The position numbers and the translations under genes are program-made. This document shows, in pieces, positions 5,471 through 7,700 of a stretch of 7,700 nucleotides of DNA. The notes beneath the pieces were generated by a model. That model had not been told where the DNA came from and did no database searches. It saw only the letters and a program-made list of their open reading frames with translations. Within the stretch, counting starts at the first letter, position 1; the number at the start of each line of letters is the position of its first letter. This DNA comes from an uncultured Thalassospira sp. (GTDB lineage: Bacteria; Pseudomonadota; Alphaproteobacteria; Rhodospirillales_A; Thalassospiraceae), in the NCBI GenBank assembly GCA_946885765.1, contig CAMPHD010000150.1, forward strand, positions 1-7,700, given 5' to 3'.

Positions 5471-7700
5471 TTACCCCTTTACCACGATATTGATCAGTTT
5501 CGGGGTCGGCTTGGCGATGTAGATCACCTTGACGATCTGCATGCCTTCAAGATGGCGGGCGACATTTTCATCGGCTTTTGCCATTGCTTCGACCGTTGCC
5601 TGATCGGCATCGGCCGCCACCATGATCGAGCCGCGTTTTTTGCCATTGACCTGAACCGGGACTTCAAATTCGGCATCCTTGGCTTTTTCGGCATCAAATT
5701 CCGGCCAATCAAACTTGACCACCGATTTTCGCGTGCCAAATTCGGCCTCTGCCATGCGGCTCATAAGCTCTTCGCCCAGATGCGGCGCAAAGGGTGCGAC
5801 CATCAGGGCAAGGGCACGAACATGATCGTCATGCACCGCATTCTGGCGGGTCATGGCATTGGTCAGTTCGATCAATGCCGCAATCGCGGTATTCAAGCGC
5901 AGTTCGGCGATGTCGTTGGTCACCTTGGCAATGGTTTTATGCAACAGCGTTTCTATCTTGCCATCGACGTCGCTGGTACGTTCCATCTGGGTTGCGACCT
6001 TCCAAACGTTTGATAAGAAGCGCAACATGCCGACAATCGCATCGGACTGCCACGGTTTGGAACTGTCAAGCGGCCCCATATACATCTCGTAAGTCCGGAA
6101 AGTGTCGATCGTATACTGATCGCAAATTTCTTCCGGTGGGATGCCGTTTTTATACCGCTTGCCCATTTTGCCGGGAACGGTAATCAGCGCCTCATCCGTT
6201 TTGGCATTGAACGGCTGCTTTTTGCCATCAACATCGCGCATTTCAACATCATGGATGTCAACATAAACGCCACGTGCGTCGGTATAGGCATCGGCCGTGA
6301 TCATGCCCTGATTAAACAGCTTCTGGAACGGTTCCGGCGTTGCAACATAACCAAGGTCAAACAGGACCTTGTGCCAGAAGCGTGAATACAGAAGATGCAG
6401 CACCGCATGCTCCGCCCCGCCGACATAAAGGTCAACCGCACCAGATTTGGCATTGCCATTGTCATCCGTGGTATTGGCCCAATAGGCCGCCGCCGCATCC
6501 GAGGCAAAGGCCTGATCATTATTTGCGTCGAAATAACGCAGATAATACCAGCACGATCCTGCCCAGTTCGGCATCGAGTTCGCATCACGACGGAACGAAC
6601 GCACTTCATAATCTGCCCCGGCATGGGTATGGATCGAACCCATCGCCGCATCCACCGGCAGAACCGAACCATCGGAAAGCACAATCCCTGTGACCTCCAT
6701 CCATTCCTTGGCACGCGCCAGCGGCGGTTCAGGTTCGGAATTCGGGTCTTCGTTTGATTGCGGTTTGAAATCGGTCATTTCTGGCAGAACGACGGGCAAC
6801 GCCGCCTCGGCCACGCCATGCACCTGCCCGGTTTCCTGATCAAACAGCACCGGGAACGGCTCGCCCCAGTAACGCTGGCGCGAGAACAGCCAATCGCGCA
6901 ACTTATACTGCACCCGGCCGCGACCAATGTTTCTGGCTTCCAGCCATTCAATGATTTTCGCCTTGGCATCCGGGGTCGAAAGCCCGTTCAGGCTGACCTC
7001 GTCATTGGCGGAATTAATCGTATCGCCCGCATCGGTCTGCGCGACTTTGAAATCGCCTGGCGCGGTTTCATACCGCGCCAGCAGGGCCGCATCATCAAGA
7101 TCGGCCGCGTCCGTCGGCGCATTGGCCCGAAGCCAGCCTTCCGATGGCTTGGTGGTGGCAACAATCGGCAAATCGAATTTATGGGCAAATTCGAAATCGC
7201 GCTGATCCCCAGCCGGAACCGCCATGATCGCGCCAGTGCCATAGCCCATTAAAACATAATCGGCAATCCAGACCGGGATCTGTTGCCCATTGGCCGGATT
7301 GGTGGCATAGGCCCCGATAAACACGCCAGTTTTTTCACGGTTGGCTTCGTCCTTGGACGATACCGGACCGGCCAGTTTGACCTCGGCGCGATAAGCCGCG
7401 ACCGCGCCCTTCTGATCGGCTGTGGTCAGCGCATCAACCAGCGGATGTTCAGGAGCCAGCACCATATAGGTCGCGCCAAAAATCGTATCGGGACGCGTGG
7501 TATAGACCGCGATCTTGTCCTTGCCGCCATCGGCAAGGGCAACCGGGAAATTGACCCGCGCACCGACGGAACGACCGATCCAGCCTTTCTGCATCTCGAC
7601 AACGCCGTTGGGCCAGTCCAGTCCTTCAAGGTCAGCAACCAGACGATCGGCATAATCGGTAATGCGCGCATAGTACATGGGGATTTCGCGCTTTTCGATC
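5471..7700 (-). CDS. leuS: leucyl-tRNA synthetase, N-terminal part outside the window
   Basis: Class I aminoacyl-tRNA synthetase that charges tRNA-Leu. The frame continues past the internal ATG at 7676-7678 to the window edge (IEKREIPMYYARITDYA), so about the first 190-250 residues, including the HIGH motif, are missing. Counting from that ATG: WIGRS (33-37); the CP1 editing domain with TTRPDT (60-65), GYGTGAIMAVP (145-155) and AGDQRDFEFA (156-165); the catalytic core with AGSCWYYLRY and DLYVGGAEHAVLHLLYSRFWHK; the second signature at 504-508, here KMGKR instead of KMSKS; then YTID (522-525) in place of the common YGAD, and MYMGPLDSSKPW (532-543). The anticodon-binding helices follow, then a C-terminal domain with VQVNGKKRG and a NIVVKG end. 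The style recalls actinobacterial or planctomycete LeuRS more than the usual alphaproteobacterial form. Downstream there is no lptE or holA. The enzyme identity is certain; the atypical lineage is inferred from motifs. Confidence 0.97.
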   Translation of the reverse strand, partial: IEKREIPMYYARITDYADRLVADLEGLDWPNGVVEMQKGWIGRSVGARVNFPVALADGGKDKIAVYTTRPDTIFGATYMVLAPEHPLVDALTTADQKGAVAAYRAEVKLAGPVSSKDEANREKTGVFIGAYATNPANGQQIPVWIADYVLMGYGTGAIMAVPAGDQRDFEFAHKFDLPIVATTKPSEGWLRANAPTDAADLDDAALLARYETAPGDFKVAQTDAGDTINSANDEVSLNGLSTPDAKAKIIEWLEARNIGRGRVQYKLRDWLFSRQRYWGEPFPVLFDQETGQVHGVAEAALPVVLPEMTDFKPQSNEDPNSEPEPPLARAKEWMEVTGIVLSDGSVLPVDAAMGSIHTHAGADYEVRSFRRDANSMPNWAGSCWYYLRYFDANNDQAFASDAAAAYWANTTDDNGNAKSGAVDLYVGGAEHAVLHLLYSRFWHKVLFDLGYVATPEPFQKLFNQGMITADAYTDARGVYVDIHDVEMRDVDGKKQPFNAKTDEALITVPGKMGKRYKNGIPPEEICDQYTIDTFRTYEMYMGPLDSSKPWQSDAIVGMLRFLSNVWKVATQMERTSDVDGKIETLLHKTIAKVTNDIAELRLNTAIAALIELTNAMTRQNAVHDDHVRALALMVAPFAPHLGEELMSRMAEAEFGTRKSVVKFDWPEFDAEKAKDAEFEVPVQVNGKKRGSIMVAADADQATVEAMAKADENVARHLEGMQIVKVIYIAKPTPKLINIVVKG

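Noticed and set aside
5552..6013. 153-codon open frame on the plus strand inside leuS
   Set aside because: It is antisense to the conserved C-terminal LeuRS region. The translation is rich in Phe, Gly, His and Arg and has no domain, so it is a shadow frame.
6758..7252. 164-codon open frame on the plus strand inside leuS
   Set aside because: It is antisense to conserved LeuRS editing-domain sequence, with no ribosome binding site or recognisable motif. It is a shadow frame.
1..7700. Search for CRISPR arrays, tRNAs, insertion sequences, phage or defence genes
   Set aside because: No spaced direct repeats, cloverleaf-like sequence, transposase motif or terminal inverted repeats were seen. Nearly all of the sequence is explained by the seven coding regions.

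Overview
The window looks like chromosomal DNA of a Gram-negative, probably alphaproteobacterial organism of moderate GC. This rests on codon and base composition judged by eye, short ATGA gene overlaps, a Vi/WbpA-type nucleotide-sugar dehydrogenase and an orphan periplasmic solute-binding protein. A Thalassospira- or Rhodospirillales-like marine bacterium is my best guess, but no marker fixes the genus.

Layout. Positions 1-2698 (+) hold the end of a surface-polysaccharide gene run. It contains the 3' part of an unrecognised protein with a helical N-terminal part and a beta-rich C-terminal half, then a family 2 glycosyltransferase (GT2), then a family 4 glycosyltransferase (GT4). Each is joined to the next by a 4-base ATGA overlap, so they are almost certainly co-transcribed and translationally coupled. 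Positions 2759-3124 (+) encode a small MmcQ/YjbR-family protein unrelated to glycan synthesis. It converges on a TviB-like UDP-N-acetylhexosamine 6-dehydrogenase (3137-4426, -) with only 12 bases between the stop codons. A 140-base divergent region follows, with a good sigma-70-like promoter for the dehydrogenase. It leads to an orphan, secreted type 2 solute-binding protein (4567-5391, +). That gene converges on leuS, a leucyl-tRNA synthetase that fills the rest of the window (5471-7700, -) and runs off the right edge before its N-terminus.

How the genes relate. The dehydrogenase would supply a UDP-N-acetylhexosaminuronic acid that the neighbouring glycosyltransferases could use for capsule, exopolysaccharide or O-antigen. 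This link rests on proximity only. YjbR, the solute-binding protein and leuS look like unrelated neighbours.

No tRNA, rRNA, CRISPR array, insertion sequence or defence/toxin system is visible, and I did not find a clearly novel system. The most notable signal is the leucyl-tRNA synthetase. It carries KMGKR in place of KMSKS, YTID in place of YGAD, and the MYMGPLDSSKPW style of sequence that I associate with actinobacterial or planctomycete-type LeuRS. It is also not followed by the lptE-holA genes often found after leuS in proteobacteria. It may be a horizontally acquired or second LeuRS. Every gap between genes is shorter than 300 bases.
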